Positions 1-8,822 of a stretch of 64,000 nucleotides of DNA are shown here, one piece after another. Source of the stretch: Sarcina ventriculi (lineage in GTDB: Bacteria > Bacillota > Clostridia > Clostridiales > Clostridiaceae); contig NZ_UAUL01000011.1 in assembly GCF_900456775.1 (NCBI RefSeq), positions 119,566-183,565 on the forward strand, written 5' to 3'. Position 1 is the first letter of the stretch. Each line of letters begins with the position of its first letter. The position numbers and the translations under genes are program-made. The notes below the pieces were generated by a model. The model saw only the letters and a program-made list of their open reading frames with translations, did not search any database and was not told the DNA's origin.

Positions 1-78
1 GATTTAAATGATGATTTAATTTTAGAAGAAATGACAGATGAAATTTATCCTGGAGTTAGAAGGATAAAGAAAAAATAA
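1..78 (+). CDS. C-terminal end of a truncated gene
   Basis: The window opens inside a reading frame. The last 25 codons read through to a TAA at 76-78, ending in a basic tail (RRIKKK). The stop lies inside the left arm of the hairpin terminator that follows, as expected for a genuine gene end. Too little remains to name a family, and the start lies outside the window. Confidence 0.6.
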   Translation, partial: DLNDDLILEEMTDEIYPGVRRIKKK

Positions 79-106
79 GCTATGAATTAATTCATAGCTT
101 ATTTTT
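74..106. terminator. Bidirectional terminator
   Basis: A perfect inverted repeat (AATAAGCTATGAA / TTCATAGCTTATT around a TTAA loop) is followed by a T-run on the + strand and preceded by an A-run. It serves the truncated + gene and the convergent gene ending at 107. Confidence 0.85.
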
Positions 107-622
107 TTATTTTAAATTAGTTTTAGTTGCGTTAACTAATCCATCCAACCAATCTTGATGTCCATTTATCATTGGATTAGGTTTTGTTTGAGCTAATTCT
201 TTTGCAGGTTTTCCAATTTGAGATTCTTGAGTTAATATACGAACTCTTCCTTCAGAAATATTTTCAATAAGCCAAGCATGGTATACATCTAATTTGGTGT
301 CTTCAGTTTCTCCAGACCAACCATGCCATGCTACTCTAGCTGGATTTCCATTTATAGGTGGAATGTATTCTAATACTTCAGCTTCCACTCTAAATCCAAA
401 CGTATTAAACCTAAACCTAGCATTAGTAGCTAAATTTGGACCTGATATATTATAAAAATGAATATCAGAAGAGTTGTTGTAATATTTAGACCACATAGAT
501 GTGTTATTTAAATATTTCCATACCTCTTCAGCAGTCATATCTTTAACAATTTTTTCGTTTGATACGAAATTATCTGTTGTTCCTGGTAAGTATTTTTTTG
601 GCCATAAAATTTCATTCATCAT
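107..622 (-). CDS. SRPBCC-superfamily (START/polyketide-cyclase-like) protein
   Basis: This 171-residue protein has no signal peptide or membrane segment and is probably cytoplasmic. The N-terminal third carries the pattern seen at the start of SRPBCC proteins (MTAEEVWKYLNNTSMWSKYY, about residues 29-48). It is followed by a beta-rich stretch with several Trp (VAWHGWSGET) and a C-terminal helix ending in DWLDGLVNATKTNLK. Members of this superfamily bind hydrophobic ligands in a helix-grip cavity, and the ligand cannot be read from sequence. An AAAGGAG lies 9 nt before the first of two adjacent ATGs. The gene stands alone. The fold assignment is from motif memory and is moderately firm; the function is unknown. 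Confidence 0.65.
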   Translation of the reverse strand: MMNEILWPKKYLPGTTDNFVSNEKIVKDMTAEEVWKYLNNTSMWSKYYNNSSDIHFYNISGPNLATNARFRFNTFGFRVEAEVLEYIPPINGNPARVAWHGWSGETEDTKLDVYHAWLIENISEGRVRILTQESQIGKPAKELAQTKPNPMINGHQDWLDGLVNATKTNLK

Positions 623-771
623 GTTTTATTACTCCTTTAATTCAAAATTATTTTTAATACTATGTAAAAGTTAATTAATTATAATATTATTTTATCAGTA
701 ATTTTCTTAAAAGCAAGAACGTACTTTTTTGTAATATACTATCTAAAATGATAGTATAAATTTTAGAGAAT

Positions 772-797
772 AAAAAAAGCCATAGAATTTCTATGAC
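772..797 (-). terminator. Terminator of the ATP-cone gene
   Basis: Read on the minus strand, GTCATAG/CTATGGC form a stem with an AAATT loop, followed by seven T. It sits about 20 bp beyond the stop of the gene at 816-1103. Confidence 0.7.
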
Positions 798-815
798 TTC
801 CTTCTCTTAATTTGG

Positions 816-1103
816 TTAAGAGTATTTTCTAAAATTAGTATCCATATAAGATGTAGCTATATCTTTAAAACCTTCGTTAACTAAAGCACAATAAACTATT
901 CCTTTAAGTTCATAAGCAGATGTTACACGACTTGGATTATTTTTATGAATATTATTTATTATATATAGTATTTCATTAATTAAAGATTTAATATCTGAAT
1001 CTGTTAAGGAAATATTAGCATTTAATGCTGAATTTAAGATGCTTGTTTTTATTTTATTAACTTCAAAATCATATATAAAACCATTTCTTTTTCTTACTTT
1101 CAT
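816..1103 (-). CDS. Stand-alone ATP-cone domain protein (copy 1)
   Basis: The 95 residues form essentially one ATP-cone. The start, MKVRKRNGFIYDFEVNKIKT, matches the V-x-K-R-x-G-x-x-x-x-F-x-x-x-K-I pattern that begins ATP-cones of ribonucleotide reductases and NrdR. In those proteins the domain binds ATP/dATP for allosteric control. Here there is no zinc ribbon and no reductase domain. Residues 60-95 (RVTSAYELKGIVYCALVNEG) complete the fold. A paralogue with the same length and many identical positions lies at 7004-7285. There is no operon partner. It could sense nucleotides and act on a partner in trans; that is inference. Confidence 0.7.
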   Translation of the reverse strand: MKVRKRNGFIYDFEVNKIKTSILNSALNANISLTDSDIKSLINEILYIINNIHKNNPSRVTSAYELKGIVYCALVNEGFKDIATSYMDTNFRKYS

Positions 1104-1311
1104 TATATTGTCCCCCTTGTTAATTGAAATTATTACATATTATAGCATGAAAATAAAATTCATACAATAAAATCTTGTAATTGATTTCTTAGTTAACAAG
1201 GCTGATAAAAAATGATATTATATTATAATAGAATAAAAAGTAAGATTTTAGAAATAAAACACACGATTTATATAAATTTTTATTTTCAAAAAAGAAAGGT
1301 GGAATTTTAAG

Positions 1312-2418
1312 ATGAAAATGAAAACACAAACAAAAAAAATCCAAGAAGATTTAGAAGGATGTGTCTTACCTGAAGGTTTAGGTTACAAGAGAGGATATTT
1401 TAGAGATATGAAAAAACAGCTAGTTACATTAGAGTGTATAGAAGAAGATATAACAGCTGCATTAAATGAAGCTATAATAGTTAGACCTTGTTATGATGGT
1501 GAAAAAGAGTATATGCAAATTCCATTGTTTTTTGAAATAATAAAGGGTGTTCATATGGAACCTTATAGATATGCTAAATTGTTAGATTTTTGTAAAACAT
1601 CTTCTAATAGCGTGTATATACAAAATATAAAAGAACTTTTTGAAGATGAAGCCGAAACTACTTTAAGTTTATTAGATGGAATTGATATAGCAGATAAATT
1701 AAATGGTAAAAGCTTAGATAAAGAAAAACTTAATGAAAACTTAATGAAAATTTTAAGTTTACATACGCAAGGTTATGTTCCATTTAATGAAGAAACTAGG
1801 GAGTTTGATATTGATGAAATATTAAATCCTAGTGATGAACTTGTTAAAGAATATGGGATAATAGATAATTTAGGAAAATTCACAAAAATAGTTAGAAAAT
1901 ACCTTGTAGAAGAATTAAACAGATATATCATGAGTAAAGATATTGTTAAAGATATAGACAAATATGAATATATAGAGTTATATAAATCAATAGGAAAATT
2001 AAAGCAAAGTATAGTAGATAAAATAAATAATTATACAATTTCAAATATACCACCCAAAATAATAATGTTTAAAGAAAATCAAGAAATTATAAAAAAAGAT
2101 GAATCATTACTTTTAGGCTACCTACATAATATAGGATTTGATGTAATAGTGTTTATTCCATCTGCAAATGATGGATCTATGGATGTATTATCAGAAAATA
2201 TATATTCAGAATTAAAATTGCCACAAATAAATAATAAAGTTAATAAAAATTATATAGAAAAATTAGGAGAATTATTAAGAGGTAGGGCTTTAGTAGATGA
2301 GGATATCGTAGCTGGATTAACAAATTTTAAATATGATTCATCTATTGAAGATTATAAAAAATTATTAAAAAAATCAGATGCAATATTTAAAAAGATGGAA
2401 AAGAAATTATTTTCGTAG
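1312..2418 (+). CDS. YceG-like protein (toxic-cation-resistance family), short form
   Basis: The 368-residue soluble protein shows two regions resembling YceG, a poorly understood protein found beside Ter/tellurite-type stress genes. The first is an N-terminal block around residues 55-85 (VRPCYDGEKEYMQIPLFFEI). The second is a C-terminal block around residues 247-285 (PPKIIMFKENQEI, then YLHNIGFDVIVFIPS). Known homologues are longer, and no Ter genes are nearby. The gene begins at ATG 1312 after GAAAGGTGG and is followed 33 nt later by a gene for a tail-anchored protein, so the two are probably co-transcribed. The family call is from remembered motifs and is tentative. Confidence 0.5.
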   Translation: MKMKTQTKKIQEDLEGCVLPEGLGYKRGYFRDMKKQLVTLECIEEDITAALNEAIIVRPCYDGEKEYMQIPLFFEIIKGVHMEPYRYAKLLDFCKTSSNSVYIQNIKELFEDEAETTLSLLDGIDIADKLNGKSLDKEKLNENLMKILSLHTQGYVPFNEETREFDIDEILNPSDELVKEYGIIDNLGKFTKIVRKYLVEELNRYIMSKDIVKDIDKYEYIELYKSIGKLKQSIVDKINNYTISNIPPKIIMFKENQEIIKKDESLLLGYLHNIGFDVIVFIPSANDGSMDVLSENIYSELKLPQINNKVNKNYIEKLGELLRGRALVDEDIVAGLTNFKYDSSIEDYKKLLKKSDAIFKKMEKKLFS

Positions 2419-2448
2419 TCTAAGTTATTTAGGAGGGAGAGGAATCTT

Positions 2449-3291
2449 GTGATGGGAAATGGAGAAACAATATATAGATATTTAGATAAAGCTTTTGTAG
2501 TTAATTTACTAAATAGCGATGAAGAGGCGATTGAGAAACTAGGAATTAAAATAACTTTATTAGAAAATTTGTTAAAAAAAGATGTAAAGAAATATAGCAC
2601 AGAACAAGAAAAAAGAGAATGTATAGAAATTTATTCTAATGTTATAAATGAGTTAAGAAATGTTATATATGAGTATAATTTAGCTAAAGGAATAAATGTT
2701 ACAGATGATATATATCAAGATTCAGTAAAGCCTAAACTGTTATATGAAAATAATTTAATAAGAGGAATGGAATATATGAGAACTGCATTTCCTCCTTTAG
2801 ATAAAGATTCTTTGGTAGATTATTTAGATAATTACACTAGATTATTATGTAAACATAAGAAAGAAGATAGATATTCACATGAGGTATGGTTTAAAACGAA
2901 AATGTGTTTAAAATATTTAGATGGAATATTATTTGGTTCTGATGATTCAAGAGATAAAACTAATTATGATTCAATGACATTAGAGAATTATTTAGAATTT
3001 ATGTTAAATGAAAATTTAATAAAAAATGATCCATCTAGATATGTAAGATATATAAAAAGGTATAAAGTAAGCCATGGACAAAAAAATGGTGAACAAGAAA
3101 ATTTATTTAACTCTAAAAAAATGCCACAAGAATCACTAGAAAATACGATAGATCCACAACAGTATAAATATGAAATGGATATGAAGAAAAATATAGTACC
3201 AAAACCTAAAAAATTAGATGGAGTTATATCAGTAGGTTTTATAGCCATAGCAATAATTGTAATAATATTATTATTTTATTATATGGTATAG
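2449..3291 (+). CDS. Tail-anchored protein of unknown function
   Basis: About 255 cytosolic, charged, helix-rich residues precede a single C-terminal hydrophobic segment (GVISVGFIAIAIIVIILLFY) and a short tail, so the protein is probably held in the membrane by its C-terminus. I recognise no family. A strong AGGAGGGAGAGG lies before both a GTG at 2449 and an ATG at 2452; GTG has the better spacing. It lies 30 nt after the YceG-like gene and is followed by a terminator, so the two probably form a bicistronic unit with a membrane-linked job. Confidence 0.6.
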   Translation: MMGNGETIYRYLDKAFVVNLLNSDEEAIEKLGIKITLLENLLKKDVKKYSTEQEKRECIEIYSNVINELRNVIYEYNLAKGINVTDDIYQDSVKPKLLYENNLIRGMEYMRTAFPPLDKDSLVDYLDNYTRLLCKHKKEDRYSHEVWFKTKMCLKYLDGILFGSDDSRDKTNYDSMTLENYLEFMLNENLIKNDPSRYVRYIKRYKVSHGQKNGEQENLFNSKKMPQESLENTIDPQQYKYEMDMKKNIVPKPKKLDGVISVGFIAIAIIVIILLFYYMV

Positions 3292-3302
3292 GAATAAAAA
3301 CA

Positions 3303-3338
3303 AAAATGAGAAGGAGATTAAACCCCTTTTCATTTTTT
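3303..3338. terminator. Bidirectional terminator
   Basis: AAAATGAGAAGG pairs with CCTTTTCATTTT (one G-T wobble) and is followed by a T-run. It separates the convergent genes ending at 3291 and 3341. Confidence 0.75.
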
Positions 3339-3340
3339 AG

Positions 3341-4093
3341 TTATTTTAAATTCATATAATCTTCATAACAGTTTAAACATCTAGCATTCCAATTAATGTT
3401 TTTCTTAATTATTTTAGCTGGATTACCTGCAATAATAATATTAGATTCATCAAATTTTCTAGTTACTAAGCTGTTCCAACCAACAATGCTGTCATCTGAT
3501 ATTTTTGTATTTTTTCCAATCTTAACATCTTTTCCAATCCATACGTGATTTCCAATTTCAATACTCTTACCATAATTAAGAGGATTACCATCTAAGTCTG
3601 TAATGGTATGAGCGTCAGTGCACCACACATCAATTCCCCAACTAAACATGCAGTTATCTCCAACTGTAATAGAAGAGGAGCTATCTTGAAGATACATGCG
3701 AACACCATTAATTAAAATATTATTTCCTAATATAACTTTACAGTTATTTGCATATCTTAATGCGTTTGGATCTATCCAGTTAGTTGCTGGTCCACCTATT
3801 GATAAGGATAAACCATTTATACCTAAAGCTTCATTAAACCCAAAAGTAACGTCACCCATTTTAACTAGATTATTATCACCTACAATTGATATAGATAATC
3901 CTTTATTTGATAAAATATTTAAAATATCCTCTTCTGACTTGGCAAATAACATTATTTTATTATTATTACCTAGTATATTAATATTAGATTCATTTATTTT
4001 ATTATCGTTTAATTCTAAATAATTTATTTCATCTCCATTAGAAAATGTAAAAATTATTTTATTATTTTCTCCTGTTATATTTCCTTTACTCAT
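3341..4093 (-). CDS. Hexapeptide-repeat (left-handed beta-helix) acyltransferase
   Basis: I place the start at ATG 4093, 8 nt after AGGAGG, giving 250 residues; an upstream in-frame ATG at 4132 lacks such a site. The C-terminal half holds hexapeptide repeats (SIEIGNHVWIGKDVKIGKNT) and the ending NIIIAGNPAKIIKKN typical of maltose/capsule O-acetyltransferases. A His in TDAHTI is the likely catalytic base. The N-terminal half has irregular NNNKI/GDNNLV repeats that look like an extra beta-helical part. The acceptor may be a surface glycan; that is inference. Transcription probably starts from the MerR-type promoter at 4131-4161. The ending ARCLNCYEDYMNLK is unusual. Confidence 0.8.
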   Translation of the reverse strand: MSKGNITGENNKIIFTFSNGDEINYLELNDNKINESNINILGNNNKIMLFAKSEEDILNILSNKGLSISIVGDNNLVKMGDVTFGFNEALGINGLSLSIGGPATNWIDPNALRYANNCKVILGNNILINGVRMYLQDSSSSITVGDNCMFSWGIDVWCTDAHTITDLDGNPLNYGKSIEIGNHVWIGKDVKIGKNTKISDDSIVGWNSLVTRKFDESNIIIAGNPAKIIKKNINWNARCLNCYEDYMNLK

Positions 4094-4130
4094 AGTTTTT
4101 CCTCCTAAGTTACATATGTTTTCGAATAAC

Positions 4131-4161
4131 ATTATAAACCTTAGTGTTAACTCTAAGGCAA
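4131..4161 (-). promoter_or_regulatory. MerR-type promoter/operator
   Basis: On the minus strand a -35 TTGCCT (4156-4161) and a -10 TATAAT (4131-4136) are separated by exactly 19 bp. The spacer carries the dyad CCTTAGTGTTAACTCTAAGG (4139-4158, + strand). A long spacer with a centred dyad is the hallmark of MerR-family-activated promoters. It drives the acyltransferase starting at 4093. A near-identical arrangement lies at 34363-34393. Confidence 0.75.
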
Positions 4162-4255
4162 GTAAAAAATATAGTTTTATTAATGTTATTAATGTTATTT
4201 ATGGTAAAATTATATTTAATAAAGCATAGTAATTAAAATTAAGGGGGGCATATCA

Positions 4256-6316
4256 ATGAAGGCCAATGAAAAATATTTAATTAGGTTTTTAGAATCTTCG
4301 GATACTAATTTTGTAATTCCTGTATATCAAAGAAATTATAACTGGAAAAAAGAACAATGTTGTCAGTTATATAATGATTTAATTGAAATGATTAATAATG
4401 GTTATAAAAATCATTTTTTTGGTTCAATAGTTTCAATATACAATGATATTGCAAAAGGAAGAGAATATCTTATAATTGATGGACAACAAAGAATAACTAC
4501 TATAAACTTGTTGTTATTAGCTATATACAATATTTTAAGTGAAAATAAATTAAAATCTGGAGTTATCATTAAGGAAAAAATATTAAATCAATATTTAATA
4601 AATCAATATTCTTCATTAGAAAATAAAAATAAATTAAAACCTATTAAGGATGATAGGAAGGCTTTAGAAAGAATATTTTTAAATCAAGACTTGATAGATG
4701 ATTCAAATATAACTGCAAATTATAAGTATTTTTATGATAGAATTCTTAATGAGGAAATAAGCATAGATGATTTATACTCAGCTATAGAAAGACTAATGAT
4801 TGTAGAAATAGAATTGAAAAATGGTGAAGATGATCCTCAATTAATATTTGAAAGCTTGAACTCTACAGGATTAGATTTAACAGATGCAGATAAAGTTAGA
4901 AATTTTATTTTAATGAATGAATCTTCAGAAAGGCAAGATAAATTATATAATATTTATTGGAATAAAATAGAAAATAATACAAATTTTAAAGTAACTCAAT
5001 TTATAAGAGATTATTTAACAATGAAAGAAAATAAGATAACCAATATCAATAAAATATATATAAACTTTAAAAGATATATCCAAAATGGAAATATTAAAAT
5101 AGAAGACTGTTTGAAAGATATGCTTAAATTCTCAGTATATTATAAGCAAATAATTAAAAATAGTTTTGGAATAAAGGAAGTAGATGAAAGCTTAAAAAGA
5201 ATAAATAAACTAGAGGTAACAGTAGCATATCCTTTCTTTTTAGAAGTATTAGATGACTATCATGAAAATCTTATAAATAAGACAGATATCATTGAAATTT
5301 TTAGTGTTATAGAAACCTATATATTCAGAAGAATACTATGTAAAGTTCCTACAAATGCTCTGAATAAAGTTTTTATGAATATGTGTAAAGAAATAAAAAA
5401 AATGGATAATTATAAAGAGAATTATTTAGAAATTCTAAAATATATATTAAGTATTAAAAAATCATCTCAAAGGTTTCCTAATGATAGTGAATTTAAAAAA
5501 TATTTTATTCAAGAAAATATTTATAATTGGAAAAGTAAAAATAAGCTTTATTTATTAGAGAGATTGGAGAATTACAACAATAATGAAAAAGTTGATATAG
5601 AAAATTTAATTAATGATAATAAACTAAGTATTGAGCATATTATGCCTCAAAAATTAACAACAGTGTGGAAAAAGGAATTAGGAGATAGACACATTGAAAT
5701 ATATGATAAATATATAAATACAATTGGAAATTTAACGTTAACAGGATACAATTCTTCTTTAAGTAATAAAACTTTTATTGAGAAAAGAGATATGGAAAAA
5801 GGATTTAAAGAAAGTAGATTAAAATTAAATAAATATTTAAGCGAAATAGATTGTTGGAATGAAGAAAATATAAAAAAAAGAGCTTTAAGATTATATACTA
5901 TAGCTAAAAATATATGGAAATATCCCGAAATTAAATATACTGTAAATGAAAATATTGAAAATTTATTTACATTAGGTGATACTGATGATTTTACAAACTC
6001 TAAAGCTTCAAGATATATATTTAGGGATGAAAATGTGAATGTAAAAGATTGGACAGGATTATATGAAAAAATTTGCTTTAAATTATATAGTATAGATCCA
6101 ATACCTTTTAAAAGGTTAACAAAGAAAAACTTTGAAAAGGAACATTTAAAGAAGCGTTTTTCTACAGAAATAAATATGCTTAGAAATCCATTAAAAATTG
6201 ATCATAATTTATATATAGAAAAAAATTTAAGTACAGAATCGAAATTAGAGACTTTAAGATCAATATTTGATGAATATTCAATAGATTATAATGAATTAAT
6301 ATTTTATATTAAATAA
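4256..6316 (+). CDS. GmrSD-type DUF262/DUF1524 nuclease
   Basis: This 686-residue cytoplasmic protein has the two signatures of the GmrSD/BrxU family. The N-terminal DUF262 domain has IPVYQRNYNW (about 21-30) and the nucleotide-handling motif IDGQQRITT (about 74-82). The C-terminal DUF1524 HNH-like nuclease has SIEHIMPQ (about 459-466) followed by NTIGNLTLTGYNSSLSNK. A further C-terminal domain of about 120 residues follows. Characterised relatives are type IV enzymes that cut modified phage DNA, and both GmrS and GmrD functions are fused here. AAGGGGGG lies before the ATG. The gene stands alone, away from the main defence island. The target modification cannot be predicted. Confidence 0.85.
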   Translation: MKANEKYLIRFLESSDTNFVIPVYQRNYNWKKEQCCQLYNDLIEMINNGYKNHFFGSIVSIYNDIAKGREYLIIDGQQRITTINLLLLAIYNILSENKLKSGVIIKEKILNQYLINQYSSLENKNKLKPIKDDRKALERIFLNQDLIDDSNITANYKYFYDRILNEEISIDDLYSAIERLMIVEIELKNGEDDPQLIFESLNSTGLDLTDADKVRNFILMNESSERQDKLYNIYWNKIENNTNFKVTQFIRDYLTMKENKITNINKIYINFKRYIQNGNIKIEDCLKDMLKFSVYYKQIIKNSFGIKEVDESLKRINKLEVTVAYPFFLEVLDDYHENLINKTDIIEIFSVIETYIFRRILCKVPTNALNKVFMNMCKEIKKMDNYKENYLEILKYILSIKKSSQRFPNDSEFKKYFIQENIYNWKSKNKLYLLERLENYNNNEKVDIENLINDNKLSIEHIMPQKLTTVWKKELGDRHIEIYDKYINTIGNLTLTGYNSSLSNKTFIEKRDMEKGFKESRLKLNKYLSEIDCWNEENIKKRALRLYTIAKNIWKYPEIKYTVNENIENLFTLGDTDDFTNSKASRYIFRDENVNVKDWTGLYEKICFKLYSIDPIPFKRLTKKNFEKEHLKKRFSTEINMLRNPLKIDHNLYIEKNLSTESKLETLRSIFDEYSIDYNELIFYIK

Positions 6317-6382
6317 ATTTAGTATCCGTATGAATGTTGATCTTAAATTGTATACTTTGCTAAGTTAAAATTTAATAAAATA

Positions 6383-6416
6383 AAAAACTCAGATAAATAA
6401 TCTGAGTTTTTTTATT
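6383..6416. terminator. Bidirectional terminator
   Basis: AAAAAACTCAGAT / ATCTGAGTTTTTTT around an AAATA loop, between convergent genes ending at 6316 and 6420. Confidence 0.85.
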
Positions 6417-6419
6417 TTA

Positions 6420-6905
6420 TTATCCATAAATAGATTTTAATAATGAAGTACCTGTTGTTGTCTTAAAAATATTATTCATTGTGTTTTCAATATTCGATTT
6501 TGAATATTTACTCTCTTCAGCATTAACTATATAGTCAGCTTCAATTAAAATTTGGTGTGCTATGTCTTTAATATCTTTAAAGGTATGATGATGACCAACT
6601 AAAAAAATTACATGATTAATAAACTCATCAGAATATCCTGTATCTTTTAAAAATTCTGCTGTTAAAATCTCGCCCTCAATTTCTTGATATTTGCCATTTG
6701 TGTTTCCATATTTTTCACGGCAAAGAGGGCAAGCGATATCATGAACTATTGCTGAGACTTCTAATATAGTTTGAGTTTCTTTATCTAAATTTTCACATTC
6801 ACCAATAACTTTAGCATAAGCGTATACTTTCATAAAATGATTTATATCATGTAAATTTCCTTTAGAATAATCAATCATTTTTTTTACTATTTCTGAAACT
6901 GTCAT
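6420..6905 (-). CDS. HD-domain phosphohydrolase
   Basis: The start at ATG 6905 is supported by AAAGGAG 5 nt upstream; this gives 161 residues. The HD superfamily metal-binding pattern is visible: His in GNLHDINHF near the N-terminus, the HD pair in VSAIVHDIACPLC, then GHHHT and an Asp in IEADYIV. Such small proteins are metal-dependent phosphohydrolases, often acting on nucleotides. The substrate is unknown. The gene is monocistronic and ends at a bidirectional terminator. Confidence 0.8.
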   Translation of the reverse strand: MTVSEIVKKMIDYSKGNLHDINHFMKVYAYAKVIGECENLDKETQTILEVSAIVHDIACPLCREKYGNTNGKYQEIEGEILTAEFLKDTGYSDEFINHVIFLVGHHHTFKDIKDIAHQILIEADYIVNAEESKYSKSNIENTMNNIFKTTTGTSLLKSIYG

Positions 6906-7003
6906 AATAACTCCTTTCGATTGCATAAAAAATTAGTGTTATTATAACATTGTTATAATTTCATAGCAATAAAAGATTTCTTTTAAATACTACTTACTAA
7001 TAA

Positions 7004-7285
7004 TTATTTTCTAAAACCAATATCCATATAAGAACTAGCTACATTTTTAAATCCATGTTTAACTAAAACATAATGAATTATGCCTCTAAGCTCATAAGTT
7101 GATGTAATACGTGATTTATTATTTTTATCAATAGTATTTAGTATATGAAATGCTTGATTAACTATCAGTTTTATATCTGATTGTGTTAATAAAATATTTA
7201 TATCACTAGCTGAATTTAATATACTTGTTTTTAATTTATCTACATTAAGCTCATATATAGAACCATTTCTTTTTATAACTTTCAT
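7004..7285 (-). CDS. Stand-alone ATP-cone domain protein (copy 2)
   Basis: This 93-residue paralogue of the protein at 816-1103 is collinear over the whole length. Both share MKV-KRNG-IY, KTSILNSA, the RVTS/RITS-YEL-GI block and a final YMD--FRK. Like copy 1 it is a bare ATP-cone without reductase or NrdR zinc-ribbon parts. It probably binds adenine nucleotides; its partner is unknown. No operon is evident. The two copies lie 6 kb apart in the same orientation. Confidence 0.7.
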   Translation of the reverse strand: MKVIKRNGSIYELNVDKLKTSILNSASDINILLTQSDIKLIVNQAFHILNTIDKNNKSRITSTYELRGIIHYVLVKHGFKNVASSYMDIGFRK

Positions 7286-7369
7286 AATATTTCCTCTTTA
7301 ATCATTTACTATATCATATGATTTTTAAGTAATTTTCGAAATAGTATATTTAGCTTTTTAATAAAAAAA

Positions 7370-8116
7370 TCAACTTAATTTATATTGCATTTCAATAGGG
7401 TTATTAATATTGTTTAGAAAATTTATAGTACATTTAGAAGCTAAATTTATCTGTTTTTCATCACTTATTGTCGCTTTGTTATCACCTGATTGCTCTCCAT
7501 AGCTTCCAAATTGAGCATGATTTCCACCTTTAATTTCAATAAACGTAGAATTTTTAGGCAGATTTGGACCTTTAATATTTTCTAGCTTTGCAACGCCATC
7601 TAAATCTCCGTATATACTTAAAACATCTTTATTATAATCTTTAAATTTATTTTTAGCTGGATACGATGCATAAAATACAACGCTATTAATTTTGGAATCT
7701 TTTAAAGCATAATTGCTAGCCATAGCTCCACCAAGTGAGTGTCCACCAATAGCCCATGTATTTATATTGTCAAATCTGTTTATAATATCTTTAGCTTTAT
7801 TTGGAGAAAATATCGCTAAATTTAAAGTCATAGGAGCAATTACAACTAAAAAACCTTCCATGCATATTTTTCTACATAAAGGGGCATAGGCTTCTGGTTT
7901 TATTTTAGCTCCAGGATAGAATATAAAACCATTTGAAGGGGTTATATTATTTGGAGTAAACACAATATATTTATCTTTAGTTATGGTTACTAAATTATCA
8001 CTCAACATAGATATAGTTGCAAGTATTGTAGGTTTATATGTACTATTAGCCCAAATAAAAAACATTATAGATAATATAAAAATTACACATATAAATATAG
8101 GAATAATATAAATCAT
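7370..8116 (-). CDS. Membrane-anchored alpha/beta hydrolase
   Basis: An N-terminal hydrophobic segment (about residues 3-24) probably anchors this 248-residue protein with its catalytic domain outside. The nucleophile elbow is GGHSLGG. An acid lies in SIYGDLDGVAKLE, and the catalytic His is in GGNHAQFGSYG, so the triad is complete. The ending GDNKATIS fits dienelactone-hydrolase-like esterases often called YdeN/YqiA-type. The substrate is unknown. AGGAGG lies before the ATG. The gene is monocistronic. Confidence 0.8.
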   Translation of the reverse strand: MIYIIPIFICVIFILSIMFFIWANSTYKPTILATISMLSDNLVTITKDKYIVFTPNNITPSNGFIFYPGAKIKPEAYAPLCRKICMEGFLVVIAPMTLNLAIFSPNKAKDIINRFDNINTWAIGGHSLGGAMASNYALKDSKINSVVFYASYPAKNKFKDYNKDVLSIYGDLDGVAKLENIKGPNLPKNSTFIEIKGGNHAQFGSYGEQSGDNKATISDEKQINLASKCTINFLNNINNPIEMQYKLS

Positions 8117-8353
8117 TTAATATCCTCCTTTACAGTATAGTTACATATTTTTAATTATATGCTTGTACTATTAATTATAAACCGAATAGTTTATTTAAAT
8201 AAAGCGTATATTATGATTTGAAAATAAAAAAATATTTATAAGCTTGAATTGATTAAAATTTAGGTTTAAAATAAAATAATAGTACTAATTCTATAAATTA
8301 ACTAAAATAAATTTTTTATCTATTGATTATTTAATAAATAGGAGGAGTTTATA

Positions 8354-8686
8354 ATGGGAACAACAGAAGTAAAGATTAGTAATGAGATTAAATTATTGGA
8401 TATATTGAGTAGGTCTTATCAAAAAGCTTTAACAGATTTAAATAGAATAGATAAATATCTATTTGGTGATGATATAGCTTATGCATGTGAGGATATATAT
8501 AGTAGAATGAGCAATATAATTAAAGAAACAAGTGCTATGGAAGGAATAGGGGAAGAAAATATTTTTCTTCAAAAGTATATTAAAGCTCGAGATATTATAC
8601 TTCATAATACATTAGATGAGGCTGTTAATGTGTGTACTGAATATTTAAAAGAAATAGAAAATACTAAATGTTCTATGCAAAAATAA
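8354..8686 (+). CDS. Small helical protein of unknown function
   Basis: The 110 residues are predicted by eye to be mostly helical and charged, without membrane segments. I recognise no motif. The gene has a good AGGAGG at proper spacing, an AT-rich promoter region of about 235 bp upstream and its own terminator, so it is probably real. Confidence 0.6.
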   Translation: MGTTEVKISNEIKLLDILSRSYQKALTDLNRIDKYLFGDDIAYACEDIYSRMSNIIKETSAMEGIGEENIFLQKYIKARDIILHNTLDEAVNVCTEYLKEIENTKCSMQK

Positions 8687-8713
8687 TATTTAATATTTAT
8701 TGGTGATAAAAGT

Positions 8714-8745
8714 AAAAGAGCACTCATATTTGAGTACTCTTTTTT
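8714..8745 (+). terminator. Terminator
   Basis: AAAAGAG-CACTCA / TGAGT-ACTCTTTTTT with one mismatch and a T-run, after the gene ending at 8686. Confidence 0.75.
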
Positions 8746-8822
8746 AAATTAAATCTTATATAATAAAAATATATGATATAATAAAATAAAAAAATAATAC
8801 ATAAGATAAAATGGAGGATTAA

